Assembly (NCBI RefSeq): GCF_000516985.1
Contig: NW_006917091.1
Location: 3,431,022-3,495,021, forward strand
Origin: Pestalotiopsis fici W106-1
Lineage: Eukaryota; Ascomycota; Sordariomycetes; Amphisphaeriales; Sporocadaceae
Length of the DNA: 64,000 nucleotides
Direction of reading: 5' to 3'
The notes under the pieces are model-generated. The model was not told where the DNA came from. It ran no database searches and saw only the letters and a list, made by a program, of their open reading frames with translations. Position numbers and translations under genes: made by a program. This document shows, piece after piece, positions 62,562 through 64,000 of the stretch (its first letter is position 1; every line of letters starts with the position of its first letter).

Positions 62562-64000
62562 ATGGAGGCAGAGACGCCCAACGAGGGCGGTCGGCGCCGT
62601 GACCGACTGATGGGCAAGATGTTTGGCAAACAGAGAACCGCAGAGAAAGAGCGCGAGCGCCAGTACAAGACGGAACAGAGCGCCAACGACCTCTCTGCCT
62701 TTCTGGGCAATTCCGACCGGCTGCAGGTTACTCACCCGCCCCCTCCTCCGCCCGTTCATGGCCACCGTGATTTCGAGGCAAGACAGCCCCAACTGGCCCT
62801 GGACACCAGCCGGGCCATGCGCTACCCTGGTGCTCTGGACGTTGGTAACGACGGACAGCAGCTGGCTTATCGTTCTAGATCCCACAGTCCGCCCAGAAAC
62901 CGAAAGAACAAAGGTCTGGTGGTACGCTTTGCCGACAGCTACCCCGAGGTCATAGGTGAAGGCGGTGACGAGTGTGAGACCATTGTGGCAGAAATCGGAA
63001 GGAGAAAGAGGTCCAAGTCTGCTCCGCTCACAGCACCATCGCAATCTTCCTTGAAGAGCTATGAGCATTCCCGGCAAGGAAGCGACACGCGAGCCGTCTC
63101 GCCCAGGAAGGAGCCCAATGACTTTGTGCCTGGCCCCATGAAGCGGACACAGACCGGATTCTCTACGATTGGCGATGAGCCCAAGCAGGATTCTTTGGCG
63201 CCGAATCTCCAGGCCTCTCCCCAGCCGAGGACTTTGCCTGCCGGAGAGGTCACCAGATCTCGGTTCTTGGAGACGTCTGACCGCAAAGATGAAGCTAGGA
63301 GGTCATTCATTGAGATACACCAATATGAGCAGAGACAAGCCGAAGGTATGGCCTTTGCCCAGGCAAGATCTGCCAGCACGGATTCTCATCAGGGATGGGA
63401 CGAGGGCGAGTCATCTCCCGAACCGGTTCGTACAACACAACCAAGGCCTCCCAGGGACCTGCCTACTATTCCAATAATGCCTGAAGCCCCCCAACTTCCT
63501 CCTGCCTTTACTGGATCCTCCGAGCGCGAGTCTTCACCATCACCCTTCCGAGCGCAGTCTACAAGAAAGCCGCAATATCAGCCAATGCGCCACGAAGATC
63601 GCCCGCCCATGCGAGCTCTATCCACAAGAACACATATTCCACCACTAATGGAAGATCACACACAGCCTCAGCAACCACCAATGGCGCCGCCGCCGCGAAA
63701 TCCTACCCGGAGGTCTCCTTTGCCACCTGTCTCGCCGTCCAAGAATCCCAGTCCTTCTTCTCTTGAATATCCGCGCAAATCCCCTTTGCCACCAATTTCC
63801 ACAGATGTAGAGACGCCACCAGCCTTTGCAAACGAAGTACCATCTGCACGGGCGTCGGAGATTGACGAGTTGCGCCTGGGCTCAAAAATTGATTCTGACA
63901 GCCCTTCGTCGACCTATTCAGGATCAATCTATTCTACTTCGGACATGTCACATAAAGCCACACCTATCACGCAGAATCCACGTGACAGAGGTTGGAGTGC
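62562..64000 (+). CDS. Proline/serine-rich hypothetical protein (partial, 5' end)
   Basis: The frame from the ATG at 62562 stays open for 479 codons to the window edge, so the 3' end is missing. The N terminus is basic (GGRRRDRLMGKMFGKQRTAEKE). A short segment that may be conserved, KGLVVRFADSYPEVIGEGGD, lies near residue 110. The rest seen here is disordered and low in complexity, rich in Pro, Ser and Arg, with repeated SP/PP patterns (RSPLPPVSPSKNPSPSS and RKSPLPPISTD are near-duplicates about 25 residues apart). No enzyme motif, signal peptide or membrane segment is visible. Many SP sites suggest phosphorylation. I do not recognise the family; a structured domain may lie beyond the edge. 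Confidence 0.8.
   Translation, partial: MEAETPNEGGRRRDRLMGKMFGKQRTAEKERERQYKTEQSANDLSAFLGNSDRLQVTHPPPPPPVHGHRDFEARQPQLALDTSRAMRYPGALDVGNDGQQLAYRSRSHSPPRNRKNKGLVVRFADSYPEVIGEGGDECETIVAEIGRRKRSKSAPLTAPSQSSLKSYEHSRQGSDTRAVSPRKEPNDFVPGPMKRTQTGFSTIGDEPKQDSLAPNLQASPQPRTLPAGEVTRSRFLETSDRKDEARRSFIEIHQYEQRQAEGMAFAQARSASTDSHQGWDEGESSPEPVRTTQPRPPRDLPTIPIMPEAPQLPPAFTGSSERESSPSPFRAQSTRKPQYQPMRHEDRPPMRALSTRTHIPPLMEDHTQPQQPPMAPPPRNPTRRSPLPPVSPSKNPSPSSLEYPRKSPLPPISTDVETPPAFANEVPSARASEIDELRLGSKIDSDSPSSTYSGSIYSTSDMSHKATPITQNPRDRGWS

Overview
The window is nuclear DNA from a filamentous ascomycete (Pezizomycotina, probably a Sordariomycete; the class is an inference). Introns are mostly 47-70 bp with GTAAGT/GTATGT donors and CTAAC-type branch sites. 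CreB, Yos1, Alg12 and HAK-type genes and a WSC cell-wall protein fit this origin.

Left third (1024-31109, all + strand): a secondary-metabolism locus. One reading frame of five exons encodes a nonribosomal peptide synthetase of about 9,212 residues. It has a vestigial N-terminal condensation half-domain, seven adenylation-thiolation modules, epimerisation domains in modules 2, 4 and 6, and a terminal condensation domain in place of a thioesterase. The expected product is a cyclic heptapeptide with D residues at positions 2, 4 and 6. Immediately downstream is a branched-chain aminotransferase of the kind found in the HC-toxin and apicidin clusters. No regulator, P450, transporter or racemase of the cluster lies in the window, so the cluster may continue to the left. 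By linker and active-site signatures the modules fall into two families: 2, 4 and 6 in one, and 3, 5 and 7 in the other. Module 1 belongs to the family that normally carries an E domain but lacks one.

Middle (31322-50026): a secreted chloroperoxidase-family heme-thiolate peroxidase (-), convergent with the aminotransferase; a small predicted membrane protein (+); a 3.6 kb gene-poor stretch; a HAK/KUP potassium transporter (+); a secreted mucin-like WSC protein of about 2,010 residues with adhesin-like repeats (+); and an unrecognised PPxY protein (+).

Right (50027-64000): housekeeping genes separated by long gene-poor stretches. These are creB (deubiquitinase of carbon catabolite repression, +), YOS1 (ER-Golgi transport, -), ALG12 (N-glycan mannosyltransferase, +; divergent from YOS1), and the first 479 codons of a proline/serine-rich protein that runs off the right edge.

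Exon boundaries were worked out by eye from splice signals, phase and family homology. No tRNA, rRNA, transposon or CRISPR array was seen.
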